Source: Jacaranda mimosifolia (taxonomy: Eukaryota; Streptophyta; Magnoliopsida; Lamiales; Bignoniaceae). From it: a DNA stretch of 64,000 bases. Numbering within the stretch: position 1 is the stretch's first letter; the number at the start of each line of letters is the position of its first letter. A model generated the notes under the pieces. That model was given only the letters and a program-made list of their open reading frames with translations. It ran no database searches and had not been told where the DNA came from. Made by a program: the position numbers and the translations under genes. Shown here one piece after another: positions 1-12,600 of this stretch. The DNA lies in NCBI GenBank assembly GCA_018894105.1, contig CM032133.1:20474501-20538500 (forward strand), written 5' to 3'.

Positions 1-3000
1 AATCAAGTATATCGTGAAACACCTTCCTAATATTTAGTGTAACACCCCTAAAATTCGAAATTTCGGAAATGAGGATTTAGAAATTAAGATATTAATTTGA
101 TCGGATTTTAGGGCTTGGAAAAAAATAAATAAAAGGACTTAATTGTAAGAATTTTGAAAGTTTTAGGGTTAACTTGCAATTTGCAGAAATTGGGTTGAAC
201 CAAACTTGGAAACTTTTGGGGATTTAATGGAGTAATTTTGGGTCAAAGTGGTCAATGTGAGGCACTTATTAAGTTGGGAGACTGAATTGAAGAAGGAAGA
301 ACTTTTGAGGACTTAAGTGAAGGCTGGAATAAAGTTTTGGGGGTGAAAACATAATTTCCGGAAGATTGGTCTTTAAATAACAAGACAGCCCCTTTTCTTC
401 TTCATTTTTCACCTTGCACCATCATCTTCTTCCTCCAGCCATTTCCTCCAGTCAATGGCAAAACCCCACATATTATATACCGTTTTGCTCCTCTCAGCTC
501 GAAGAACACAAATATACCACTTTCACCCAAAACTGAATGACAAGGTGGCCAGAATTTTAGCTCGAAGTTACTGCCGTGGTGGTGGTGATGGGTCTCTATG
601 TTCCGGCCACTTTTGACGGTGGAAATAGGTACCATTTTGACGGTATTAGCTCAAGGATCACGATAGTACTTTTAGATTCTCAAATGGACCACCGTGGATG
701 GAGAAATTAGAAGAAAACCGAGCATCGGTGTTGGTGGCGGGATTTTGATTTTCCGGCCAATTGAACGGCCAAATGACATCGAAATCAAGAATTTTTTGAG
801 GGGTTTGATTCATGGAGCTGAAGAGCATCTCCTGGTGGTGGTGGTTCAGTTTTTCGATGGCCACATAACGTGGCAGCGGTGGTGAAGAGACAGAATCTTC
901 GTCTCTTCGTAAGGGTTACATGCACGCAAGATAATCGTCCTTCTGGAGCTTCAATAACAAGATATTGGGTAAAAATGAGAAACATGTGTATATATATGTC
1001 TTCAAACCTTGCGATGTATTGTATAAACGAGGATTATGCATGATTTGATTTAAATATTAAGATATGCATAGCATTTCATAAGTTAATAGATCCGGATGTT
1101 TGTCATATCGCGTAATAATGTTAATAATTAAGTTAATTAGATGGAGAAAACAATCATTTTGAGAATTTGGAACCTAAGTGATGATAAATTGGGATTTTTA
1201 AAGGATATTGGACCATCGTTATAGGTTGTGGCAAGATCAATTGGATAATTTAGGACCCAATTATATATTCCTTTAACGAGATCGATGCTGCTAGCATATC
1301 TTTATCGAGGCTATCGAATTAGCTGATTAAGTAATGGTTTAGGTCATTATTGCGTAATTGTTATTATATGGTCAAATGAGGATTCTGATTGTGAAATATT
1401 ATTTTGATTTGGTGACGGCGATTTAGGACCCACAGATCATTAGACTGCTGAAGGTGATTGTAGTTTATGAGACTACAAAGGTGAGGATCCGCCAATTTGG
1501 CAACCTTTGTACCTTTCGATTCCTTTATAAACTCCTGTGAGGGTTAGTATTGCTTGATTATCGTACTATGTTAATTATTATTACCCCTGTGAGGGTTCTA
1601 TCGATTGGTTATTAATTGTTGAGCTTAATCTATAGTCTTCGTTGAACCCGTTAGGTTCTGTTGATTTGATATCTGTCATGATTTGTTATTGATGCACGAA
1701 CCCTATGCGGTTCTCTTTATTTGAAATTGATTGATATTTGATTTGTTTTATTGAAAATGACTGTTCAAATCGGCTTCTGTGAAGCTTTGTGAAAATAATC
1801 CTGATATTTATGAAAATGACCTCTGAAATAGTCGAGTAGATCTATTTGTGTCAAAAGTTCCCTTAAATTATTCATGTACTCTGTTTACTGGAATAGGCCT
1901 TGCCGGCCGTTATTGGAAAATATTTTGCCTCGTATATGGCAAGTCATGTAAAGTTCCAAAATGTTCATGTTATTGCTTGAAAAGTTGATTTGATATTTGT
2001 TGGCATTGTATCGTGCAACCCATGGGGATGCCCTTGGGAAGTTCAACCTAGAGGGACGCCACGGGAAGTTGGGCCCGGGGCTAGGTTCGAAAAGACAGTC
2101 GGGCGGTACAGACCGACGGTGACAGATCTCCAGGCTAGTACTCACCTACGATCCTGACTCAACAAGAAGATTGAGGTAGCGATATGTGAGTGGTGGGATC
2201 TGGCATACGGTCGACCATGCCAATAAAAGAAAGTTATTACCCGCCGAGCTGAGTGCTCGAGCAATGGAGCGATAAAGAAAAATCTTGTTTATACTGTACC
2301 GACGTCCAGTACTAGCAACTATACATTGATCTGGGAGTCATAAGGATGGAATGACCAACAGTCTAAAATAGTTGATATCATGTGTACTTTGAAAAATGTT
2401 AATTCACGTTGAAGCTTTTATTGTTATCAAACTATCTTTGATTGTTGTCCATTATTTTCCTTCTCGTGGTTATTAAGTTGTTCATTGATAGTTGCACCCC
2501 CATTAACTTTCCTTTTAAGTCCTGTCATTTTCTTTTCCCTCACTAAGTCTTTAGGACTTACCCCCTTGATATTAATTGTCTTCAGACAGGTCAAATTGAG
2601 AAGCAGAGGCATGTTTTGGACAAGAGTGATTTTGTATTAGATAAGGTGTTGCTGTTGTTCATATAAGTCACATGAACAAGACAACTACTTGAAAAGTGTT
2701 ATGAGAATGTTGTATGAAACTTAAGATACTAGATATGTACGTATTTTATGTTATGAAGTAATCTTTTGGGATAAATGAATTAGTTTTCAATGAGTTGGAT
2801 TCTGAGACTTGGGTTGTATATATTATGCTCTATGGAATGATCTTTTGGATTAGTGTGACTGTTTTATCTTTGAGATGGTTAAATTGCAGGTTTTCCAGTT
2901 ATTATTTGTACTGTATTTAAGATTGAATTGGTAGTGCCTCAGCTTGGGTGCTGTCCCGAGATGGGTGCTACACTTAGTGTAATTCTCACTTAAATAGGTG

Positions 3001-3230
3001 CTGGTAGAGTTTTCCTTTCATAGCCAAGCTTGTAATGTGTCATTTTCTTTTTCTGTCTCGACAGCCAACTTTCCTTCTTTGATTCTAACAGTTACTTATC
3101 ATATTTTCTTTGCAGAATCATTGATATGTATAAGGTAATAAATCTAAATGGTAACTTGCCATATGTAGAAACATAAAATACAAGATAGTTGATTGGTCAT
3201 GGTTAAAACACTTTTGGAAGAGATTTAATA
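1..3230 (-). repeat. 3' LTR of Copia-1, split by a solo LTR
   Basis: Bases 1-37 and 2973-3230 align to 13620-13912, the other LTR of the same element. They share the run around cttaaataggcgctggtaga and the run around gatagttgattggtcatg. The break between the two parts is the inserted solo LTR 38-2972. The inner end is at 3230, next to a polypurine tract. The outer end is not in the window. Confidence 0.85.
38..2972 (+). mobile_element. Solo LTR, about 2.9 kb, probable Gypsy family (copy A)
   Basis: It begins tgtaacacccc and ends gggtgctaca, giving the TG...CA ends of an LTR. It is flanked by tttag (33-37) and cttag (2973-2977), a 5-bp target duplication with one change. The empty site is visible in the sister LTR near 13650-13660. 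It is related along its length to copy B at 9658-13138; both contain the run gtgaggatccgccaat and the run acctacgatcctgac. No gag-pol is attached, so it is a solo LTR left by recombination. The long length and tgtaacaccc start resemble chromovirus/Tekay-type Gypsy LTRs, but this lineage is an inference. Small ORFs inside are not genes. Confidence 0.85.
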
Positions 3231-3244
3231 ACCTCCCCCTTTTT
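3231..3244 (-). other. Polypurine tract of Copia-1
   Basis: On the minus strand a run of A and G (complement of acctccccctttttg) directly abuts the 3' LTR. This is the plus-strand priming site used in reverse transcription. The adjoining catcatcaaaaaggggg-like context is common in plant Copia elements. Confidence 0.75.
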
Positions 3245-3457
3245 GATGATGGCCAAGCAAGTATCATCTTCCCTTGCCAAAGGTAATTTTAGCTCACCCT
3301 ACCAAGCTTAATCATGCATAATATTATTCTTTAATACTTAAGACATAAAACATATATTGATCAGGTCATAACATGATTCATAATACTTAAACCAAAAGTA
3401 GCAAAACATACAATCAACAAGATCAGGTTAAATAGAAATAGGTCATAATTTCAAAAG

Positions 3458-5135
3458 TCACAATTCTAGAATAATTAAACTCTCCCCCTTCAACATAGAA
3501 AAGCAAGGACTAAATAATTCAGCATGGGAATGCTTGTGGAGATTATGACGAAGGTCCTTAAGGTCATGGCACAAGCCCTTCATACCATGACAACATCGAC
3601 GGAAGTGATCCTCAAGAAGGGCAGGAAAGTCAATGACTTTAATTTTGAGGGATGTAATCGTGCTTGCAAGTTCAGAGATTTGTGAGTTCATTTCAGTAAC
3701 TTTGGCTGAGACTATATCAAGAGTTGTAAGAAGTTGATTGATTGGAATTTCTTGCGAAGGTTGACCCTGTTTTCGTGTAATCACCCCAAAAGCAATAGAA
3801 GATGAATCATTGAAAAAGTCAGGAACTGTGTAAATAGGAGCTTTTTCTTTGTTGCGATGGGATTTTTGATGAGGCACAAAAGGGGCCATAGAAACAGAAG
3901 TGCTCTTAAACCAAATACTGTCCTTCTCACATTGGATTTTTATTTTTTTGAGACTTTGGAGGTTAACAACCTTACACTCGTGAGGTTCCTCAATCCAAGG
4001 ATAGGGTACGAAGATATTTTCCATTTTGAAAATGTGAGTTAAGAGCATTCCATAAGGGAGATTATGAGAAGGATGATGGAAGGCATGATAAATGTAGTGA
4101 AGAACTAAGTAACCAATGTTCACAAAATTCTCAGTTACAGCCATATGGAGCAAGAACATGAAAAGTCTATTCATATCAGTTGAGTGCCTACCACTATTTG
4201 ATGTGCAAGATAGAATGGTAAGATTAATCAAACGGTGCAGGAAAAAATGGTCAATGTGAAGTTTGTTGAGAACCTCACCCTTAAATAGCTTGGCATTTTT
4301 CCCTTCCCAGAACAAAGACTTAGCATGAGATAGATTAAAAGAGTTATTAGTGCACTACTTACTAAAAGCAAAAAATTTAACTCCAAAATCAGATAGCTCT
4401 AAGTATTGATTCAATTTAGCAACAGTAAGGGTTATAGGAATACCAAGAACATTCGAATTGAGGATAAGGGAGTAAGTGACTGGATCATTTTCAAAGGTGA
4501 GATTAGCATAGAAAAGGCGTACCAGAAGTGGATATGATGGCTCATTGATGGTTATAAAGTTCTCCCATCCCATACGATCAATCCAATCGAGCACAGGAGA
4601 AGATGGAATTTTAGGGCGAAATCGATTGTGCGACTCCAGTTAATATGACGATTCTGGATAGAAGAAGAGAAGATTTTGGAGGCATTGGCAATGGGAAACT
4701 TGATTTGTGGGGGAAAGGACAGGAAATCCCAATTTTTGAAGTTGGTGTCAGTAAGTTCATTGGAAATAGGACTGAGGGATTTGGAAGTTGGTTTTGGAGA
4801 GGAAAATTTCTAGGAAGAAGATGGAGCGAATCGAGGAGCATGGGGTGATAGAGATGACGGAGACCAAGTAAAAGGCTTGGAATGGTGAGAGGATGAGGTA
4901 TGATGATGGGGTGGTGAGGTTCTCTAATAAATACTGTCGGAGACAACAAGGCAATGGTGGTGTGTGAATTTTGCCTCCTTAGAAGAGGAAGATAGTAGGG
5001 CGGCTTTGCGGAGACACCAACGGAAAGAGGTGGAAACCATTTCAGATGAGTTGTAGGAAAACTGGGAAGAACAATGGGCATTGCAAATGGTTTGGTTGTT
5101 TCTGGAAAGAGATACATGAAGATTTTTATTTCCAA
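3458..5135 (-). pseudogene. Extra 3' ORF of Copia-1 (env-like position; plant transposon-protein domain)
   Basis: A coding block of about 1.7 kb lies between RNase H and the polypurine tract in the sense of the element. It is broken into three main pieces: 5135-4611 (Pro/Ser/Leu-rich), 4594-4355 and 4315-3458. The middle piece contains GWENFITINEPSYPLLVRLF and the last contains LPYGMLLT. Both fit the 'putative plant transposon protein' domain often found beside Copia gag-pol (Pfam PF20167, recalled and not searched). The last piece ends in a predicted helical stretch (residues about 195-240, LLTTLDIVSAKVTEMNSQIS...). Its position matches the env-like ORF of Sireviruses, but no clear signal peptide or fusion peptide is seen. 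Frame changes near 4340 and 4600 make it a relic. Confidence 0.65.
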
Positions 5136-5299
5136 GAAGGAATTTAAGGAGTAGATTCAACGATTTTGAAAAGGCAATAAATTTGAAAATTTGCAGGGAT
5201 AGGAAAATATTTAAAAATCATACCATATTTACGCAGAAAAGGAAATAATACCTAAATTTGATTTTAAAAAGAAAGATCTTTAAAAATGTCAACTAGCTG

Positions 5300-6960
5300 A
5301 TTTGAGAAAGCAACATAATTTATGCAAACATCACCATTGGCAACATGATCTTAAAGTGGTGATGAATTTCTATGTGTTTTGTGCGAGAGTGGTGAACAGG
5401 ATTTCTAGTAATGTTAATTGCATTAGTGTTATCATGGTGAATGGGAACACATGAGAAATTCAAGCTAAAATCACGAAATATTTGTTTCATCCATATTTCC
5501 TGAGTGCAACAACTACCTAGTGCCATGTATTCAGCATCAGTTGTTGAAAGAGCAATGACACTTTACTTCTTGCTATACCAACTAACCAGACTTTCACCAA
5601 GGAATTGGCAAGTTTTTATTGTGTTTTTTCGGTCAACCTTGCATCTTGCATAGTCAGTATCAAAAAAACTAACAAGAAAAAAGGAGTTTGATTGAAGTAC
5701 CATAGTCCCAAGTTAGTAGATCCTTTCAAGTATCGAAGAATTTATTTTATGGCATTGAGATGAGATTCTTTTGGATCTGCTTGAAATCTTGCACATAAGC
5801 TGGTAGCAAAGAGTACGTCTAGCCGACTTGTAGTGAGATATAGGAGGTTTCCTATGACTCCTCGGTACACTGATTCATCGATGCTATTTTTAGAAGAGTC
5901 ATGATCCAATTTGGTATTAGGTGCCATGGGAACTGAAGACTTTTTGTAATTATCCATACCGAACTTTCGTATTATTTCATCGGCATATTTCTCTTGACCA
6001 AGAAAATTTTCTTTGGGAGTTTGTTTGATTTGTAATCCAAGAAAAAAGTTAAGTAGACCCATGAGACTCATTTCAAATTCTTTTCTCATGCATGAAACAA
6101 ATTCGTTGCATAGCTCAGAGGATGGCTTCTAAAGATGATGTCATCAACATAGGTTTGAACTAAAAGAAAATTCTTTTCATGATGCTTGGTGAATACGGTG
6201 TTATTAATAGAACCCACGCAAAAGCCGTTTGTAGTGAGAAAAGTGCTTAGCTTTTCATACCAAGCTCTTGGGGCTTGTTTTAAACCATAAAGGGCTTTTG
6301 ACAGTCTGAAAACATGATTTGGAAAATCTCAAATTTTAAAATTGGGCGATTGTTCAATAGAAACTTCCACCTTTATAAAGCCGTTAAAAAATGCACTTTT
6401 GACATCCATTTGAAATAGAGTAAAGTTTTTGTGAGATGTATATGCTAAAAGCATTCGAATTGACTCGAGTCATGCCAGGGTGCATAGGTTTCATCACAAT
6501 CGATACCCTCTTGTTGAGAGTATCCCTTAGCAACAAGTCAAGCTTTATTTTTGATAACTTTACCTTTCTCATTAAGCTTGTTTTGAAAGATCCACTTGGT
6601 TCAAATTACAGGATGATCGAATGGTCTTTCTTATATTTTCCAAATGTTGTTTGTATCAAACTGCAATAGTTCTTACCTCATTGCATGGACCCATGATTCA
6701 TCCTTTAAGTCATCTTTAATGTTTCTTGGTTCTGAAAGGGATAAAAATACAACATTAGTAGCATCTGCGGTTTCTTCCCTTACCTTGGCCCTTATGGGAA
6801 TTCCTTTTTGTGGGTCTCCAATTATATTGGTAGTAGGATGACTAGATGCGTGTTTGAATTTCCTCATGACTTAATCGATTTCGTCATTGGAACTTCAAGC
6901 TGTGGTATTTAAGATGTTTTTATTTGCTGGAGGTTCTTGATTTAGCTCTTTTTTTCTTGA
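5300..6960 (-). pseudogene. pol: Copia-1 reverse transcriptase and RNase H
   Basis: Reading down the minus strand, 6867-6673 is the RT lead-in with KDESWVHAMR. Around 6410-6340 the motif MDVKSAFFNGFI is readable. Around 6150 the catalytic YVDDI is intact. 6089-5742 is the RT C-terminal part with GLLNFFLGLQI and SVYRGVIGNLLYL. RNase H follows, with STTDAEYMALG near 5545-5510 and a CVPIHHDNTNAI segment. Several frames are needed to read it, so it is a pseudogene. The enzyme would copy element RNA into cDNA in virus-like particles in the cytoplasm. Confidence 0.88.
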
Positions 6961-7170
6961 TGAACTACCTCAATAACTTGATCAATTCCTAAAGATTCAA
7001 AGCTCAAGGTGTCCTTGGCAGTCTGAGGGTTAGACTTATCAAAAATAATATGAGTAGTTTCTTGTACAACCTTTTTCCTTTCATTGTAAACTCGGTATGC
7101 TTTGCTATGAGTTGAATATCCAAGAAAGATGCTATTATCAGATTTTGAATCAAACTTACCTCGAGGGTCT

Positions 7171-8300
7171 CTACTGTTGAAGATATGGCATTTGCATTTG
7201 AAGACTCAAAAAGTAGGAAACATTTGGAACTTTTCCATTCCATAGTTCATAAGATGTCTTCTTGACGAATAGTCTCAAGAATACTCTATTGATAACATAG
7301 CATGACGTGTTGATAGCCTCTCCCCAAACGGATTGTGGTAGGTTGTACTCATTCAGCATTGATCGTGCCATTTCTTGAAATACCCTATTTTTTCTTTCAA
7401 CTATCCTATTTTGTTGGGGTGTTTTGGGGCAGAGAAATCATGAGTATAGCTACACTCATCACATAAATCACTAAAGTCCGAGTTGTCAAATTCAAGATCA
7501 TTATCTCTTCTTGTGGACTTGATATTGAAACCCTTCTCATTTTGAATTTTCTTGGTAAGTGAAATAAAGGATTTTAGTGCATCATTTTTTTCCGAAAGGA
7601 AACGAACCCAGGTAAAACCAGAGAAATCATCCACAAGTACAAAGACGTACTTACTCCCCCCTGGTGATTGAGTTTTCATTGGACCAAGAAGATCTAGGTG
7701 AAGAAGTTCCAATAGAGTGGAAGTTCCAGCATCATTTATTGGTTTGAAAGAAGTTCTCAATTGTTTTCTTTTAACACATGCATCACATACTTTGTTTTTG
7801 TCAAAACTTAGTTTGGGAATTCCTTTTACTAGATCTTTTTTGACAATGTAATTTAACAATTTCATGTTTGCATGACCTAGATGTCTATGCCATGTCCAAC
7901 TAGGATCTTCATATGCAACAAGACATTCAACATTTTGATTAGACAGATCATTCAGATTTATGCAATAAATGTTTCTATCTCTAGTGGCGGTAAAAAAAAG
8001 GTTCATCATCTTTTAAGACTATGCAAAGTGAGGGTTTCAAATGTACCTGATACCTACTGTCACATAGTTGATTGATGCTTAATAGATTGTGTTTCAGTAC
8101 TTTTACTAACCAAACATTTTCTGTGGAAGTTACAATGTTCTTTCCAGCTGTTCCTTTACCAATGATCTTACCTTTGGTGTTATCCACAAATAATATATTT
8201 CTTCCATTGATATCTTATAGGCCTGAGAAGAATGACCTATCTCCTGTCATGTGTCTGGAACATCCACTGTCCAAATACCATTTCTCGTTTCTTTTCTCTA
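7171..8300 (-). pseudogene. pol: Copia-1 protease and integrase
   Basis: The aspartic protease site WYLDSGCSRHMTG is readable near 8285-8235 and is followed by an in-frame TAA. 8187-7981 continues the protease. 8009-7401 holds the GAG-pre-integrase zinc domain (WHRHLGH, then CDAC) and the integrase core with the first Asp in HLDLLGP, the second segment DDFSGFTW, and Asp/Glu in RRDNDLEF, where families usually have SDHGGEF. 7371-7171 is the integrase C-terminal side (ARSMLNEYNLPQSVWGEAI). Frame shifts near 7395 and 8000 break the chain. Confidence 0.88.
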
Positions 8301-8513
8301 CTGGTTCCTGCATCACAGATGTTCAAGTTTTTCAGTACCCACATATTACTAGGTCCTATTCATTAGATTTCTTGACCCATAAATACTTAGTTCCAATAAG
8401 TCTTTTTAGAGGACACTTATAAGATAGATTACCAGCATGATTACAGGAATGGCATGTTCTGGAATTTCTAAATTCCTTGATATTTAGGGGCATTTTTCCT
8501 TTGATTCTCATTT

Positions 8514-9657
8514 TTAAAAATAGTTTTCATCAAGAAGCTCTTTTACCTTTCTTTCTAATTCTTGGTTTTTTTTAACAACTCTATTTTTTTGTTCAACCTC
8601 CTTTTTGATAATGTTGTTGTAAATGCGAAGTATCTCTGATTTTTCATTTTCAAATTTTTGCAGCTCGTCTTCAAGAGAGTTTATATCAATTTGTAATTCA
8701 ATTAATTGATTATGACATTCAGCACGAAGATTGAAAGAACTGGTACTATCACAATCAATTTCAAATATTTTAGAATCACTTGTTGAATTAAAAGTTACCT
8801 GTTTGTCCACCATTAAGTTGTTGTCCTCTACGTCAAATTGATCAGAATCAAAATCATCCCATGTGATTGTCATAGCTCTTAGTCTGGAACTTCGGTCAGG
8901 TTTGGGACTTCGTTTGAGCTTTAGGCAATCTGGTCTCTTCTGCCCTGCTTCATTACATTCATGGCAAATGATTTGGTCTGACTTCTGATTCTCATTGTTG
9001 TATCTTTTGAAGTTGGGTTTCGAATCTTTCTGAATTTTCCTTTTACTTAAGTGAGTAGCCTTAGTCATCTTGTGGTCATGGCTATCTCCTCGTTCAATGT
9101 TTCTTCATCAAGATCACCCAACTCTTCATTCCAGTCTCCATTTTATGCATTGAAAGCTATGTTTTTCTTGTTTTTACTTTCAGAACTTTCTTCCTTGCTT
9201 AGAAGTGTCATCTCATGTGAGGTGAGTGACCAAATAAGTTTGCCCATAGTCATCTTCTCTAAGTTATTTACCTCATGAATGGTTGTAACCTTAGGGTTCT
9301 ACTATTTGGGTAAGGATCGCAATATATTTCTGACTTGCTAACTTTCTGAAATAACTTTTCGCAGGGCAAACATTGGATTCACAATTTTCATAGTTTAAGC
9401 ATACACTAATTCACTTGTTTTCATAGAAAACATTTTAAATTGGTGAGTAAAAAGATTAATTCTTTCTAGCCTTATCTGTGAAGTTCCTTCATGTGTGATT
9501 TGCAACATGTCCCACATTTCTTTTGCTGAGGAGCAAGTGCTAATGCAATTGTATTCCTCTTTAACAAGGGTACATGATAGAATATTCTTTGCCTTGGCCT
9601 TGGTTGAGAGGACTTTCTTATCTTTGATAGTAAGTTCCAGTCTATTTTTTGCCGTCA
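8514..9657 (-). pseudogene. gag: Copia-1 gag, middle and C-terminal part
   Basis: 9657-9395 encodes a UBN2-type gag segment (KEEYNCISTCSSAKEMWDML). 9068-8514 encodes the zinc knuckle and a long Glu/Lys/Asn-rich helical tail (about residues 115-184 of that piece), as in Sirevirus gag. The knuckle reads CHECNEAGQKRPDC: the conserved His of CX2CX4HX4C is Gln, so zinc binding would be lost. The reading frame is broken between 9395 and 9068. The N-terminal part of gag lies at 13144-13300, on the far side of the inserted solo LTR. Confidence 0.85.
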
Positions 9658-12600
9658 TGTAACACCCCTAAAATTTGGTATTTTGAAAAAAATAAGAATT
9701 TAGAAATTAAGATATTGATTGATCAGATTTTAAAGCTCAAAAAATAAATAAAAAGAGCTTGATTGCAAAAATTTTGGAAGTTTAGGGGATTAATGTGGAC
9801 AAGTTAGAAGTTGGAGGACCTTAAAATAAATAGATTTGGACTTGATTGTCCAGAAACAAAAATCTTTGGGGTCAATGTGCAAGAGTTGAAAGTTAGAGGA
9901 CTTAATCGAAGTCCAGGGACTAAATTGAAGGTAGCTAAAGAGTTTTGGGGTAAAATGTGGGTCGGTCAGAAAGTTTGGGGCCAAAGTGAAGAGGCTAAAA
10001 AATAGTTTTATATATATAGAGTGAAGGACATATTTTTATCAAATTCTCAAAAAGGCCCAAAGCTACCCCACCGACTAATCGCCCGATATTGGCCGCGAAA
10101 CACAAAATCGAAACCATAGTTAGGCTCCTCTCAACTCAGGGAGCAAAATTATACCAAGTTTCACCCAAACCATCGAGGAATTCATTGGGAAATGAAGGGC
10201 AACGACGAGCTCGTGGCGGGGTTGGCCATTCTCCGGCATACGGTAGTTATGGATAGGAACTGGGTGGGTTTTGGTCATGAGGTTATGGGTAGTCTGGTGG
10301 TGATGTCAATTTGAAGTTTCAATGGTAGATGGAGGAAGAATTACCATAGTGCCGTCGCGGCAGTGCTAGGGCTTGCTGATGGGTTTTTGGCCAAATTGGC
10401 CATCGCGACGGCCGCAAAATAAAGAATTGTTTGAGGGGTTTTGTTGGTCTTGCGGAGGCACACGATGGTGGCATTGGTTCACCTATCTAGTGGCGGTGCG
10501 TGGCGGCCGGTGGCGGCGTATGACCTGATGATTTTTGATCAGTTTGTTCAGATTTACATTTCAGACGTATCTGGACTAGTTCTGGCATGAGATTGGATCT
10601 CGGCTCAATCCAATTTGGGTAAATTTCAATAATCGAATTTTGATTCAATTGAATTGTCAGATATAATTAGATTTTCAAATGAAGTTGATTGTGACTTGAA
10701 CCAAGAATGTTAAACCACGGTTTAGCCTAAGGTTATAGATTAATTTCGTAATTAATATAGTATTGAATTTATTCAACTCGGATGAATTATCATATTGTCA
10801 TTGAGACTTTAAATAAGATGTTAACAATTAGTTTATCGGCTTGTTGAGTTAATGATTATGATAGATGATTACCTTGCACAGTTGAGTGTAACGTGAAAAT
10901 TGAGAATTATGACTGAACAGTTAGAGTAATTGAGGAACGTGATAAGGATATTTAAGTACATTAAGAATTATGATTGAGAAATCATAATCAATGTTGGGTT
11001 TAAGTTATGTACTCTGAACTTTAAATCAATTGGGACACAAGGTCATGAACTGTTTAAACATCTAAGAATTAACGAGACTATATTAGAATACCTTTAAGTT
11101 TGATAATGACATTTGTTATATTTATAGTAAAGATTCAAAAGATTTGATTGTGAACTTATTCCTTTGGTAGGTGACGAAGGAGTAGGTCCCATAGACCAGT
11201 AGACTGCTAATTGTGGTTGCTTTCTGAGACTTTTAAGGTGAGGATCCGCCAATCTGGCACTCTTGTACCTATCAATTTTATTGATAAACTTTTGTGAGGG
11301 TTGGTATTGATTTGATTATCGTATTCTGTGAAATATGTTACCTCTGTGAGAGATCTGCCAATTGGTTATTGCTTGTATGAGTTTATATCGTATTTAACGT
11401 TGAACCCATTAGGTTTTGCTGATTTGATATCTGTCTTGATTAACACTGCTTGATTATCGAACCTTGTGAAGTTCATTTGAATTTGAAACTATTTGGTATT
11501 TTTTTGTATTTTCTTGAAAATAACTATTTTTCAATCAAACTCTGTGAATTTCTTTGATACTTGTTAATTTCTTATAAACATGTTGTTTGTTCAAATTTAT
11601 CATTGATCGCCTTGTTGGCAAAATTGTTAAATTGTTCTGACATGTTGGCAATTGAATGTTGAAAATCTTGACCCTTTTAAATATCTTGTTTAATCAGTAC
11701 TGTAAAATGTGTGCCGGGCAGAGCAAAAGGCCATACTAGTTGACAGGGCATGTCCAGTGGGAGGCTTCTCTTGATTCCACTCCAGAGCAAAGGGCTACAT
11801 TAGTTGACAAGGCATGTCCAGTGGGGACTCCTTTTGAGTCTGTTACAGAGCAAAGAGTCACACTAGTTGACAATGCATGTCTAGTGGGGGCTTCTCTTGA
11901 GTCTATCCCCGTAGCACTTCTGGATTTCAGTACTAGACCTATTTATGTCAAAAGTTCTCTTAAATTGTTCATATACCTTGTTTATTGGAATAGGCTTTGC
12001 TGGCCGTTATTGGAAAACATTTTGCCTTATGTATGGCAAATCATGTCAAGTTCCGAAATGTTCATGTTATTGCTTGAAAGGTTAAATTCTTTTTTGTTAG
12101 CATTATATCTTTTCAACCCATGGGACGTCGTGGGCGGTTTTCAACTCATGGGACGCCATGAGCGGTTTTCACCCAGAGGGATGCCACGGAGGTTTTGGAC
12201 CTAGGGACTAGGTCCAAAAGATGGCCGGGCAGAACAGACCGACGGACACAGGTCTTACGGCTAGTACCCACCTACGATCCTGACTTACAGCTAGCTGGAG
12301 GTAGCAAACTGTGAGCGGCGGGATTCGGCATGTGGCAGGCTATGCCATAGAATTAAGTTGTTACCCACCAAGCTGAGTGCTCAAGCAATGGAGTAATAAA
12401 GGAATCTTGTTTATACAGTATCAATGCCCAATACTTGCAATTGTAATTTAATCCAGGAGTAATAAGGTTGGAATGACCAACAATCTGTCAAGTTCAATAT
12501 CATGTATGTCATGTAATCTGTTAATCATGTTAAGGAAATCCATGCTTATCACCGAATTTATTGTTGATTATTGTATCCCAATAGATTTTCCTTCGCATCT

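Noticed and set aside
402..985. Four small open frames on both strands near the window start
   Set aside because: All lie inside solo LTR A, are short, overlap each other and show no domain.
11740..12204. 154-codon open frame
   Set aside because: It runs through a tandem repeat in a solo LTR, and the related LTR does not keep the frame.
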